In this document: piece by piece, positions 43,627 to 52,607 of the stretch
Layout: the number at the start of each line of letters is the position of its first letter
Numbering within the stretch: the first letter of the stretch is position 1
Assembly (NCBI GenBank): GCA_046160825.1
Contig: JBJXHC010000017.1
Span: 1 to 64,000 of the forward strand
From: JBJXHC01 sp046160825
GTDB taxonomy: Bacteria > Bacteroidota > Ignavibacteria > UBA10030 > UBA6906
Direction: 5' to 3'
Length of the DNA: 64,000 bases
Translations under genes and position numbers: made by a program
Notes under the pieces: generated by a model
Databases searched by the model: none
What the model was told of the DNA's origin: nothing
What the model saw: only the letters and a program-made list of their open reading frames with translations

Positions 43627-46404
43627 CTAGAGCTGGTAACCGATATGAAAGTAGAGGAGGAATGGTCCTTGTTGAATCGGATTGTCCGGCAGGTCGCGGA
43701 CAAACTGGAAGCCTTTCCCTACCCCGAAAAGCGCGGGACCGACTGGCGTATCCAGGGCAAGTTCCAGACCGAGACCGTGACGGAATTGATTGAACTTGAT
43801 CTCCTCCGGTACGGAAGAAATCGAGCCGAGATCGTACCGAAAGCGAACGTACGTCTCGAAAAGAATTCTGAACGGCACAAGGTATCGGTACTCAAGATTA
43901 ATAACCAAAAGCTGTCGACCTCTGCGGTCATCTTCATTTACGCCAAAGAACGATTCGCGTCCGCCAAGTCTGAACTGCTGTCCCAGCGGCATCGTCCGAT
44001 CCCCGACGCCGAGCGTGAGCTTCGGATGGAGTGTGTGCCGTCCGCCTAGTGAGGAATAGCTTTCGTACATGACATGCAGCGCATTGTAGCCAACGTCGCT
44101 CCCGAGGAACCGGGAAGCGATTTCGTAGGAGAGTTTCAACCCGATACCGGAAGTCGGGAACGGATAGGCATCCTTGGTGTCGATGATTGTTCCAACGCGA
44201 AACATTGAGAGGAGATACTGGTCTTCCAGCGACTCGAAGTTTTCCAGGTTTTTGATGCGCGCCCGCTGCACATTCAGCTCAACGGTGGCATTGCCGAGAC
44301 GTTCCAGTTGGCTGCCGAAGATCAATCTTCCCCCAACCCGGATATCGCGATATTCTCCAACACGCCGGCGTTCCCATCGTGTCTGACTCATCAAGGATAC
44401 GTCATCATACACGAACGCATCATGAAGAGAGAAGAATGCCCCCACATTGAATGTCAGATATGTGTCGAACAACCGGATGGTCTTATACTCAAGTGTGTAC
44501 TCGCGGTTGCGGCTGCCGCCGGCAAGTGTGAGGCCGAGTTGGGAGCCGGTACCGCGAAAATTCTCGTCTCGAATATCAACCGAGCCTTGAAGGTTGCGTT
44601 CATTGTCTGCACGAACACCAAGTCGCACAAGCTGACTTGGTCGTTCCTTCAAGCGAATGGTCAGAACCGGGTGTTCTTCCGGATATGCAACTTCAAGATA
44701 GACATACTCAAACAATGTGGAACTGTTGATGTTCACAAGTCCGGTTCTTGCCTTCTCGATTCTAAAGACATCGCCCTCTTCCAGCGGGAACTCTCGCAGG
44801 ACAGAGTAATCTTGTGTACGTGCAGCACCCGCCACAACAATTCTGTCGATGACGCCCTCATTGATTCGCACAAGCAGCCGACCCGTTATTGGATCGAAGG
44901 AGGTGGATTCGATACGCGCCAGGGAGTACCCGAGTACACGGTAGAGGCGCATTGTTTCTTCCAGCGCGGCGTTCACGCCCTCCGGTCGTAATGGCGTGAA
45001 CATCAGTTCGGCAAATTTTTCCTTCAGCACACTCTCTTCGATAAGCTTCCATCCCTCAATCTCAACACGAGCGAACATCGCATTCTGGTCGACATTGTAC
45101 ACAATTCTCCATGCCGACGAATCTTGCACCAATTCCGCGGAGACATCATTGAACGTCCCCAATTCGTACAACGCACAGAGATCGCGGTACACCTCGGCGA
45201 GTGAAAATTCGCCGGATGCCGACCTCGATACGATTGCCTGCCAGAGCGAGTCGGGAATTCCGGCGCCGCGGACTTCTGCGCGCACATGCTGCACCGACAG
45301 CGTATCGGATGCCGACGCAGAGATGAACAGGGACTCACTGGCAGCAACTTCCCTGTCAACCATCTCATTAAATTTTCGTTTATATAAAGTCTTTATCTCA
45401 GCCATAGCGGCTTCGGCTGCACGATCACCGATCTGGATCAAACTGTCGAGACCGGTAAAATCTGACGAGAGGTGTTTACCAATCTGAGGCGTGATAATGA
45501 TATCAGCCAGGCTCAATTGCTGCTCGTTTGCCGTTTGCATCATGATGCCCATGATCTGGTCCGCTGTCTGCCATGGAGCAGTCAACTCCACCCGGTTGCG
45601 CAGACTGCTCGTGGAGTTCACGGCGATAATAATGTCGCAGCTTTCGGCATGGGCCACGTCAACGGGAATATTGGAGATAAGCCCGCCGTCGATGAGTTGC
45701 ATTGAGTCCCGTTCGATGGGACTGAAGAGCAACGGTACGGTTGCGCTTGCGCGCAGGGCTTCTGCAAGGGAACCTTCCTTCATCAGGATGCGGCGGCCGG
45801 AGATGAGGTCCGTTGCAATTGCGCGAAATGAAATCTTCAGATCATCGAAACTCGGGTAGGGATGGTAGAGGGATTGAAGCGTTTGTGTGCTCAGGAAATC
45901 CGTCAGCCTCTGTCCCGAGGAAACCGCCGACGGGATGACAGGTTCCAATCCCTCAAACCGAATCGCCATGAAGCTTCTGTCATCGGCAATCTTCTGATCG
46001 ACGAACAGGTCTTTGCGTCTGGTAGGATCACTCAACGACAGAACATCGTCCCAATCTGTTGTGCGTACAAGATGTTCCAACTCGTCTGTTGTATATCCGG
46101 AGGCATAAAGACCGCCAACGACCGCACCCAGACTTGTTGCCGAGATCAAATCAACCGGGATGCCGTGACGTTCCAATGCGCGGAGTACACCGATCTGTGC
46201 AACTCCTCGCGCTCCGCCACCGCTAAGCACAAGACCAATCCGCGGACGTTTGAGAGGTTTATGAGGATAAAAGCCGCGCTGCGACGAGGGGGATTCATCG
46301 AGTCGGGGCGTGATGATAATGTTGGATTGTGTGAAGAGCGACGAGGGGACACACGCGCATAGTGCGACAGCGACTGCGAACCCTCTGCACCAGGATTGAA
46401 TCAC
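43627..46404 (-). CDS. patatin-like phospholipase fused to POTRA and BamA-type barrel
   Basis: This 925-residue outer-membrane protein has a signal peptide (about 1-26) and a patatin domain (about 55-335) with GGGARG oxyanion loop (62-67), nucleophile elbow ATSLG (Ser91) and catalytic Asp in IDGGLISNIP. POTRA-like repeats follow (about 400-590), then a C-terminal surface-antigen barrel (about 600-925) ending in FHIGYQL. Patatin-barrel fusions such as PlpD export or surface-expose a phospholipase. The elbow has Ala where Gly is usual. The GTG at 46404 has a GGTGGAG site; the longer frame lacks a signal peptide at its start. Confidence 0.88.
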   Translation of the reverse strand: MIQSWCRGFAVAVALCACVPSSLFTQSNIIITPRLDESPSSQRGFYPHKPLKRPRIGLVLSGGGARGVAQIGVLRALERHGIPVDLISATSLGAVVGGLYASGYTTDELEHLVRTTDWDDVLSLSDPTRRKDLFVDQKIADDRSFMAIRFEGLEPVIPSAVSSGQRLTDFLSTQTLQSLYHPYPSFDDLKISFRAIATDLISGRRILMKEGSLAEALRASATVPLLFSPIERDSMQLIDGGLISNIPVDVAHAESCDIIIAVNSTSSLRNRVELTAPWQTADQIMGIMMQTANEQQLSLADIIITPQIGKHLSSDFTGLDSLIQIGDRAAEAAMAEIKTLYKRKFNEMVDREVAASESLFISASASDTLSVQHVRAEVRGAGIPDSLWQAIVSRSASGEFSLAEVYRDLCALYELGTFNDVSAELVQDSSAWRIVYNVDQNAMFARVEIEGWKLIEESVLKEKFAELMFTPLRPEGVNAALEETMRLYRVLGYSLARIESTSFDPITGRLLVRINEGVIDRIVVAGAARTQDYSVLREFPLEEGDVFRIEKARTGLVNINSSTLFEYVYLEVAYPEEHPVLTIRLKERPSQLVRLGVRADNERNLQGSVDIRDENFRGTGSQLGLTLAGGSRNREYTLEYKTIRLFDTYLTFNVGAFFSLHDAFVYDDVSLMSQTRWERRRVGEYRDIRVGGRLIFGSQLERLGNATVELNVQRARIKNLENFESLEDQYLLSMFRVGTIIDTKDAYPFPTSGIGLKLSYEIASRFLGSDVGYNALHVMYESYSSLGGRHTLHPKLTLGVGDRTMPLGQQFRLGGRESFFGVNEDDRRGRQLLVINLEYRYLVPFRILFETYVRFRYDLGSISSVPEEIKFNQFRHGLGLELALDTPVGPALFGVGKGFQFVRDLPDNPIQQGPFLLYFHIGYQL

Positions 46405-46555
46405 CGGACTCCACCAACGAATCTGTTCATGAAAAAATGTATGGGATTGCGGAGGGAAATGCAAGGAACGAGGGTGGTGTCTCAGTTTCAATACATTGTA
46501 AGGTCGGGGCCCTTCGCTGGGCTAGGACTTCCACCCTACCTTCGTGCGGCCCCAC

Positions 46556-47011
46556 TCATCTTTTTATCTCCTTCTCATACGTCGCTATCCACTGCTTCGG
46601 CGTAATCCTGCCTGCTAATTCACCGATAAGATTGTACGGAATCTGATCCAATTTCTTAAAGCGTATGCAACTCTTGCCCATGTCCAGCTTTGTCTTGCTC
46701 TGTTTGGCATATTCGGTCGTGAACCACTTGAATAGATCTTTGTTCGAGTAGACACCCATATGGTACACGGCAACAAAGTTTTTCTGAGAAGCAATGCACA
46801 TGAAAGGCAACGGTTGCTTCGGGTCGCAATGGTAGCCATCCGGATATATTGAGTGAGGTATTACATATCCAAGCATACCATAGCTCATCACCTCCGAAAA
46901 ACCTTTGGGAAGGTTCTTGAGGACGACCTTCCTGAGTTCTTTGATCGGTTGTTTCCTCTCTTCAGGAAGGGAGTCGATGTATGCTTTCGGCGTCTTGGCC
47001 TTTGATTGCAT
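46556..47011 (-). CDS. DUF1801 domain protein (YdhG-like)
   Basis: This 151-residue soluble protein has the DUF1801 pattern AYIDSLPEERKQPIKELRKV, LPKGFSEVMSYGMLGYVIPH, and a later CIRFKKLDQIPYNLIGEL block. The family is widespread and poorly understood; some members bind iron or act in stress. The ATG at 47011 begins at the conserved region; an upstream TTG is also open. It stands alone between a patatin gene and a membrane protein gene. Confidence 0.85.
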   Translation of the reverse strand: MQSKAKTPKAYIDSLPEERKQPIKELRKVVLKNLPKGFSEVMSYGMLGYVIPHSIYPDGYHCDPKQPLPFMCIASQKNFVAVYHMGVYSNKDLFKWFTTEYAKQSKTKLDMGKSCIRFKKLDQIPYNLIGELAGRITPKQWIATYEKEIKR

Positions 47012-47060
47012 TGATGTTAGCTCCTGGGATAAAATATTACCCAATTGGAATTTTCTGAAG

Positions 47061-47079
47061 GGGCGACGTTTCGTCGCCC
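47061..47079 (-). terminator. perfect hairpin downstream of the gene at 47159-47719
   Basis: GGGCGACG-TTT-CGTCGCCC is a perfect 8-bp stem with a 3-nt loop. It lies about 80 bp behind the stop of the minus-strand membrane protein gene. On that strand it is followed by CCCTTCAG, without a clean T run, so termination is uncertain. It could instead be one of the scattered intergenic hairpin repeats of this genome. Confidence 0.35.
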
Positions 47080-47158
47080 TTTACAAATCGGGAGCCAGGG
47101 GCCAGCCTTGAGCGAAGTCGAAGGAACCTCGCCCTTACCGCTGAAAGTGAGTTTGGTT

Positions 47159-47719
47159 TCATATCGGCCACAACCACCCAAACGTACCTGCGGTGAGCAA
47201 ACTGTACACAAGTCCGTCGAAGGTGCCACGGAGAGTCCGTTCCCACGAGCGCTTGAACCAGATAGAATCCTGCCAATGTGCAACTGTGTAGCACGCAAAG
47301 GCCGTGCAGCCGGCGAAACGGAACACGGAAAGATAATCCGCATCCGGATCCAGCGCGTGGCCTGCAATGTACGCCGCAATGATACTCACAACGATGGAAT
47401 ACAGGAACCATTGCACGAGGTTGTTCACCATGGATTGATTGCCGCTGTCCCAGATCGTCAGGATCGCGCCGGGGCCTTTCTTTAATTTTTCCTGGTGCTC
47501 GGGCGTGTTGAACACTTTGGGGCTTCCGGCGTGGGGCATGAGGTATTCACCCGGCGGGATGTTGAACGCGCGTAACGCATTCATCAGCTTGTCCTCCTCC
47601 GGCGCCCTCTTGAAGTCCTTGTGATGATAACTGAACATCATGTGAATGATGGAGCTTGCGATGAACACGAACACCGCAGAGAGCAGAATCGGCAACCAGA
47701 GCGACATGAGGGGAACCAT
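47159..47719 (-). CDS. conserved membrane protein of unknown function
   Basis: This 186-residue protein is not recognised. It has an N-terminal helix (about 6-27, containing VFVFIASSIIHMMF), a cytoplasmic or periplasmic region (about 30-100, with EYLMPHAGSPKVFNTPEHQE) and three further helices (about 100-122, 130-148, 163-184). Histidines sit at the end of helix 1 and near helix 4 (YTVAHWQDSIWF). A strong GGAGGT ribosome site five bases before the ATG supports the start. No neighbour gives a clue to its role. Confidence 0.75.
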   Translation of the reverse strand: MVPLMSLWLPILLSAVFVFIASSIIHMMFSYHHKDFKRAPEEDKLMNALRAFNIPPGEYLMPHAGSPKVFNTPEHQEKLKKGPGAILTIWDSGNQSMVNNLVQWFLYSIVVSIIAAYIAGHALDPDADYLSVFRFAGCTAFACYTVAHWQDSIWFKRSWERTLRGTFDGLVYSLLTAGTFGWLWPI

Positions 47720-47849
47720 TGAGAACCTCCGAAAGATGTGGTGGTTATTTGACTTCCATTACAGAACCCCGCTCACACGAACCCTCCAGCACACAGTCGC
47801 ATGGAATTTAGAAAGAATTGGGTGAAAAGCCAAGATGATGACCAGACGA

Positions 47850-48025
47850 GTAGTGCTAAAGTTTCATTGCTCGCGTAAGCGCAGCGGACAAACGGGGACA
47901 GCCTGCCCCGCTGTTTTGTGGCGGGGTTTGTCCTACGCTCTATTGATCTGAGGAGTAGGTCAAGCCTGCCCGTCCGGTCAGGCGGGCGTCCTCGCTTGAC
48001 CGAATGGCTCAAACTGTAGCACTAC
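47850..48025. repeat. 176-bp inverted-repeat element, MITE-like
   Basis: The outer 15-bp arms GTAGTGCTAAAGTTT (47850-47864) and AAACTGTAGCACTAC (48011-48025) are inverted repeats with one mismatch. CAGACGA lies directly outside the left arm (47843-47849) and again 3 bp outside the right arm (48029-48035), a possible 7-bp target duplication. Inside are nested hairpins such as GGTCAAGC/GCTTGACC (47958-47965 with 47994-48001). No coding sequence is present. Confidence 0.5.
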
Positions 48026-48200
48026 CATCAGACGACTCCGGATCTAGGCCGGGACGCCTGCCCGATTTGGAGAATTCTATGAGGCAGGGGGCCTGTCCCG
48101 TCACAAGGGTCGGTTCAGCCGAACCGACCAATAGCAACACGCTGTAGGATGGGACGCCAGTCCCGTCCAAGATGGTTGGATCAGCGAACCGACCTACCGC
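48026..48200. repeat. cluster of GC-rich intergenic hairpins
   Basis: This contains a perfect 9-bp hairpin, GGTCGGTTC-AGCC-GAACCGACC (48108-48129). A degenerate second copy of the same motif is near 48173-48193. Between them is a short GGGAC-GCCA-GTCCC hairpin. Similar G/C-rich words (GGGACGCC, CCTGTCCCG) recur around 48052-48100. The rest of the 47720-48277 gap outside this cluster, the 176-bp element and the terminator holds nothing recognisable. Confidence 0.45.
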
Positions 48201-48212
48201 CAAGAAACCTCA

Positions 48213-48245
48213 AAGCCCCCGTAGACATTGCATCCACAGGGGCTT
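48213..48245 (-). terminator. probable terminator of the RND efflux operon
   Basis: AAGCCCC (48213-48219) pairs with GGGGCTT (48239-48245), a 7-bp GC-rich stem, 33 bp behind the pump gene stop on the minus strand. The following minus-strand bases are T-rich (TGAGGTTTCTTGG), though the run is interrupted. Confidence 0.5.
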
Positions 48246-48277
48246 CTGAGCTTCCTCTTGAAACCTTGTTACTTCGC

Positions 48278-51200
48278 TTACAGGACTTCCTGCACAGCGA
48301 CCGAACGGTCTTTGAATGGCATCTTCGCCGCCCATGCAACCCGTTTGAACAGCGCCGGGAGTTTCGTTCTGAGTCCTTCAACGTATGTGTAAATCACCGG
48401 CACAAGCACGAGAGTCAGCAACGTCGAGCTGATCAATCCCCCTACCACAACGACTGCCATTCCCTGTCGCATTTCCGAACCTGCACCCAACGCAAACGCG
48501 AGAGGCAGAAGTCCGATAACCATCGTGGCTGTCGTCATGATGATGGGACGCAGGCGAGTCTTGCCGGCGTCGAGCAACGCCTCGCGCATTCCCACCCCTT
48601 GTGCACGCAGAGTGTTCGTATAGTCCACAAGCAGGATGGCGTTCTTTGTCACCAAGCCCATGAGCATGATGATACCAATGATGCTGAACATACTCAGCGT
48701 AATACCAGTAACGGCCAGGGAAACAAGCGCCCCGACAAGTGCAACCGGCAGCGAGAACATGATCGTAAACGGATGAACATACGATTCGAACAAGCTCACC
48801 ATGATCATGTAGACGAACAGGATTGCAAGACTGAGAGCAATCGTCATGTCGCTGATCATATCCCGCATATTCTCCGAGTCGCCACCGTAAAACACCTCCA
48901 CACCTGCCGGAATCCCGAGAGCAGTAATTTGTTGTTCAATGTCCGCGTTCACTTCGCCGAGCGCAATCTCACCGCTCAAGTTCGAGGCAACAGTCACCAG
49001 ACGTTCGCGGTCCTTCCGCTGGATTTCCGACGGTCCCTTGCCATGGAATATCTGCGCCACCTGGCTGAGTTGCACCGGTTGACCGAAACGGTTCAAGAGC
49101 GTTACCTTGCCGACGTCTTCGGTCTTCACACGACTGCCCTTCGACAGTACGACGCGCGTATCGTACTCCGTGTCGCCTTCCTTGTACTTCGTAACAATGT
49201 CGCCTTCAAGCGCTGTCCGTACAGCCAAGCCCACTTCGGCGAGCGACAATCCCATTTGAGAAGTCTTTTCGCGATCCACGGCAATTTGGATTTCCGGCTT
49301 TCCTTCTTCCCACGACGTGCTTACGTCGACCGTCCCTTTTGTGTTCGCAACAACATTGGTCACCTTCTCCGAGAACGCCACCACTTCCTCAATGTCGCTG
49401 CCGATAATTTCTATTTGCAACGGCGAGGCGTTTGCAGATCCCCACATGCTGATCGTTGCAAAACTGGTTTTCAGACCGGGAACGGATGACACTTGTTCCT
49501 GTAACGCCATCATGACTTCTTTTGTCGAGCGTTTCCGTTCGGACTTGTCCACGAGTTTCACCTGGACCTGGCCCAAGTTGCCCTGCTCGGCATTCTTCCA
49601 CTGACTCTGTTGCTTGCCGATGCTCGAAAGATAGCGTTCCGTTTCCGGCAAGGAAGCGATAATGGCTTCAACCTCCTTGATTGCTTCATCGGTCTTTTCA
49701 ATTGTTGTACCGAGCGGCATGTCAATATTCACGGCGAACTCCCCCCGGTCGGATTCGGTCATGAACTCCGACCCTACGAACCCCAGCGGGACAAGTGCAA
49801 TACTTCCAGCCACCAGTCCGCCGCTGATGCCGAGGATGGCCTTACGGTGACTCAACGACCAATCCAGAATTCTTGCATAGCCTTCACTAAGCCGGTCTTG
49901 CCACGCTTCAAACATATTGATGAATCTCCCAAGCCAGGTGTTCTTCGCGTGGTGGACAACTTTGGAGAGTCGGGATGCCAGCAACGGTGTAAGTGTGAAC
50001 GATACGACAAGCGACATGAGTGTCGAAACGACGATGGTAATACCGAACTCGCTGAAGATGCGACCGATCATTCCACCGACAAGTGAAATCGGCAGGAATA
50101 CCACAACGTCCACCAACGTAATGGCAATGGCAGCAAACCCGATCTCACTTCGCCCGTCAATGGCCGCCTTTACCGGCTCCACACCGCGTTCAAGGTGACG
50201 ATGGATGTTCTCCAACACGACAATCGAATCATCAACGAGAATGCCGATCACGAGCGCCAACGCCATCAACGACATAAGGTTGAGCGTGTAGTCAAACAAC
50301 CACATAAAAAAGAATGTTGAAATGAGAGACGTCGGTATTGAGACGAGTACAATCAACGCATTGCGGAAGCTGTGAAGGAAGAGGAATAGCACCGCCGCCA
50401 CCATGATGACAGCAAGGAACAAGTCGCGTTGTACTTCCGCAAGTGAATGCCGTGTAAAGTCCGTGATATCCTGTGCGACCGTGAATTTGATACGATTGCC
50501 GTTCTCCTCTTGAAGCTTCGCCATCGCCTCACGAATACGTTCGCTGGTCTTCACCGAGTTCGCATCGGATTGCTTCTGGATGGTCAGCGCAATGGAGCTT
50601 TCGCCGTTGAGCCGCGAGAGGGTGTGGTCTTCCTTGTACGTGTCGCGTACTTGAGCGATATCTTTCAGGTACACCGTCCCTTTTGCAGACGCGGCAATGG
50701 GAACGTTTTCGATCTCTTCCATCGACTTGAACTTGCCGGTCAAACGGACGATGTACTGATTGACGGATTCGTTGACCTTGCCGGTTGGGAAGTCGAGATT
50801 CTCACGTGCCAGTGCCTGGGATACTTGCAGGATGGATATTCCATATGAATGCAGTTTCTGGTTATCCACTTCCACACGAATCTCACGCTCCCGGCCGCCA
50901 ACGATGGTGACTCCAGAGACACCCTCGACCTGTTCGATACGTGTCTTGATCTTGTCTTTGGTGAACTGGTAGAGTTCCTTCTGGTCCATCTCTCCCACCA
51001 ATGACACGCGGAGAATCGGGAATGCGTTGAGATCGGATTTCGAGATCATCGGGGCATCCGCTTCGTCCGGAAGCTGACGCCGCACTTGCTCCACTTTGCG
51101 TTGGACTTCGTTCGTTACGGCGTCCACATCCGCGGAAAATTCAAACTGCGCCAGGACAAACGAGAGGTTCTCGTACGAGTACGAGCGCACGTTATCCAAT

Positions 51201-51427
51201 CCGCCAATACTGCTGACTGCTTCTTCGATGACCTTGGAGACCTGGGACTCAACTTCCTTGGGTCCGGCACCCGGATACGCCGTGATCACAGAAACCATCG
51301 GCCAATCCATTTTCGGAAGAAGATCGACTCCCATGCGGGAATAGCCGAAGACTCCAAGCACGGCCAGTGCAACAAACACCATGGTGATAAAAGCCGGACG
51401 TTTTATTGAAAGCTCTGTAAGTTTCAT
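48278..51427 (-). CDS. RND multidrug efflux pump, HAE1/AcrB family
   Basis: This 1049-residue inner-membrane proton antiporter has twelve helices, two large periplasmic loops and internal duplication. Recognisable blocks are the start MKLTELSIKRPAFITMVFVA, GVDLLPKMDWPMVSV, and helix 4 VIGILVDDSIVVLENIHRHL with the paired aspartates for proton relay. The second-half region includes MLMGLVTKNAILLVDYTN. It forms a tripartite pump with the adaptor and TolC-like protein of this operon. The substrate is unknown. Confidence 0.95.
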   Translation of the reverse strand: MKLTELSIKRPAFITMVFVALAVLGVFGYSRMGVDLLPKMDWPMVSVITAYPGAGPKEVESQVSKVIEEAVSSIGGLDNVRSYSYENLSFVLAQFEFSADVDAVTNEVQRKVEQVRRQLPDEADAPMISKSDLNAFPILRVSLVGEMDQKELYQFTKDKIKTRIEQVEGVSGVTIVGGREREIRVEVDNQKLHSYGISILQVSQALARENLDFPTGKVNESVNQYIVRLTGKFKSMEEIENVPIAASAKGTVYLKDIAQVRDTYKEDHTLSRLNGESSIALTIQKQSDANSVKTSERIREAMAKLQEENGNRIKFTVAQDITDFTRHSLAEVQRDLFLAVIMVAAVLFLFLHSFRNALIVLVSIPTSLISTFFFMWLFDYTLNLMSLMALALVIGILVDDSIVVLENIHRHLERGVEPVKAAIDGRSEIGFAAIAITLVDVVVFLPISLVGGMIGRIFSEFGITIVVSTLMSLVVSFTLTPLLASRLSKVVHHAKNTWLGRFINMFEAWQDRLSEGYARILDWSLSHRKAILGISGGLVAGSIALVPLGFVGSEFMTESDRGEFAVNIDMPLGTTIEKTDEAIKEVEAIIASLPETERYLSSIGKQQSQWKNAEQGNLGQVQVKLVDKSERKRSTKEVMMALQEQVSSVPGLKTSFATISMWGSANASPLQIEIIGSDIEEVVAFSEKVTNVVANTKGTVDVSTSWEEGKPEIQIAVDREKTSQMGLSLAEVGLAVRTALEGDIVTKYKEGDTEYDTRVVLSKGSRVKTEDVGKVTLLNRFGQPVQLSQVAQIFHGKGPSEIQRKDRERLVTVASNLSGEIALGEVNADIEQQITALGIPAGVEVFYGGDSENMRDMISDMTIALSLAILFVYMIMVSLFESYVHPFTIMFSLPVALVGALVSLAVTGITLSMFSIIGIIMLMGLVTKNAILLVDYTNTLRAQGVGMREALLDAGKTRLRPIIMTTATMVIGLLPLAFALGAGSEMRQGMAVVVVGGLISSTLLTLVLVPVIYTYVEGLRTKLPALFKRVAWAAKMPFKDRSVAVQEVL

Positions 51428-51460
51428 ATCGCTCTTTCCCGTGTTTTCAGCATGCGTTCT

Positions 51461-52564
51461 TTATCGTTTGAATTGGACGGGCGACCCGTCCTTCAGTTTC
51501 TTTTGACCGAAGGAGATTACAAGTTCTCCTTCTTTCACTCCATCAACAATCTGTAAAGATGAGCCTGAACGAATGCCGGTCTTTACCGGACGGAGACGTG
51601 CGATATTATTCTGCACGACGTACACGGCAGGCTGTGTGTCTTCATTGACAAGCGATTCTTTGGATATCAGCAGAGCATTCGCGACAGAGGCAGTCTTGAT
51701 CTCGACGCGGACGAACATGCCGACCTTCAGGAGATCGGTATTTTTATTTTCCACCACAACCTCGACCGGATATGTGTGCCCAACCTCGGACTCCGCTTTG
51801 CGACCGATGGTATACACGACGCCTTCAAATTGCCTGTCTGGCTGTGTATCAATCTTCAGTATCGCCGTTTGTTTCAATTTCAGTTTGTTGATCTCTTCTT
51901 CCGGGATGCTGAGTTTCACTTTTACCTTGGAAATGTCGACAACATTGGCAATCTCCTTCCCGGGATCCACCATTTCACCGACCTCAACAGTCTTGGATGC
52001 AATGAACCCTGATATCGGTGTTTTGATTCGTGCATCGTCGAGCTGGCGTTGCGCGTAGCGCAGACCGACCTCCGCTGTTTTGTATTGCGCCTCCGCAGAT
52101 CGAAGCCCGAGGCGGTAAGCTTCGAGTTCTGTGTTGGAGATGTCACCGGTGGCATGCAAACTCTCTGCGCGATCGTTATCACTCTTTGCTTTCTTGTAGC
52201 TGGCATCGACAGCAATAAGCTGGGCTTTTGACTGATCGACAGCAATGGCCTTCAACTCATCGTCCACCTGGACGAGCGTCTGACCGGCTTTTACGAAATC
52301 TCCCACTTTGACGAGCACTCGCGTAATCCGGCCGGATGTCTCAGAACTCACAAGCACATCGTTCATTGCGGAGACGGTGCCGACGACCGCGACGGTCTCG
52401 GTAAGCGTTCCACTGGAAACCGCGGTGACTTCCACTGCGACCGGTGCTGCTTTGATTGCAGCAATGTTTCCCTGTCCGCGTGAGCTGATCACGGCCATGA
52501 TGGCAATAACGAGGACGGCAAAGACCACCACCGTTCCGATTTTGATTTTCTTCTGCTTCAACAT
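51461..52564 (-). CDS. RND efflux periplasmic adaptor (membrane fusion protein)
   Basis: This 367-residue adaptor has an N-terminal anchor (about 6-26), a lipoyl half (SGRITRVLVKVGDFVKAGQT), an alpha hairpin (about 95-155), the second lipoyl half with DARIKTPISGFIASKTVEVG, a beta barrel and a membrane-proximal domain. The ATG at 52564 has AAGGG at proper distance. The longer frame upstream would run into the TolC gene. It lies 33 bp before the pump gene and joins pump and outer-membrane channel. Confidence 0.93.
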   Translation of the reverse strand: MLKQKKIKIGTVVVFAVLVIAIMAVISSRGQGNIAAIKAAPVAVEVTAVSSGTLTETVAVVGTVSAMNDVLVSSETSGRITRVLVKVGDFVKAGQTLVQVDDELKAIAVDQSKAQLIAVDASYKKAKSDNDRAESLHATGDISNTELEAYRLGLRSAEAQYKTAEVGLRYAQRQLDDARIKTPISGFIASKTVEVGEMVDPGKEIANVVDISKVKVKLSIPEEEINKLKLKQTAILKIDTQPDRQFEGVVYTIGRKAESEVGHTYPVEVVVENKNTDLLKVGMFVRVEIKTASVANALLISKESLVNEDTQPAVYVVQNNIARLRPVKTGIRSGSSLQIVDGVKEGELVISFGQKKLKDGSPVQFKR

Positions 52565-52607
52565 ATCGATACCCTTCAACATGGTTGTGTGAATGTCTGT
52601 TTGCGAT

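Noticed and set aside
48149..49489. 446-codon open frame on the plus strand
   Set aside because: It runs antisense to the RND pump gene, which has full family homology. Its translation is rich in His, Arg and Gln, as expected of a shadow frame.
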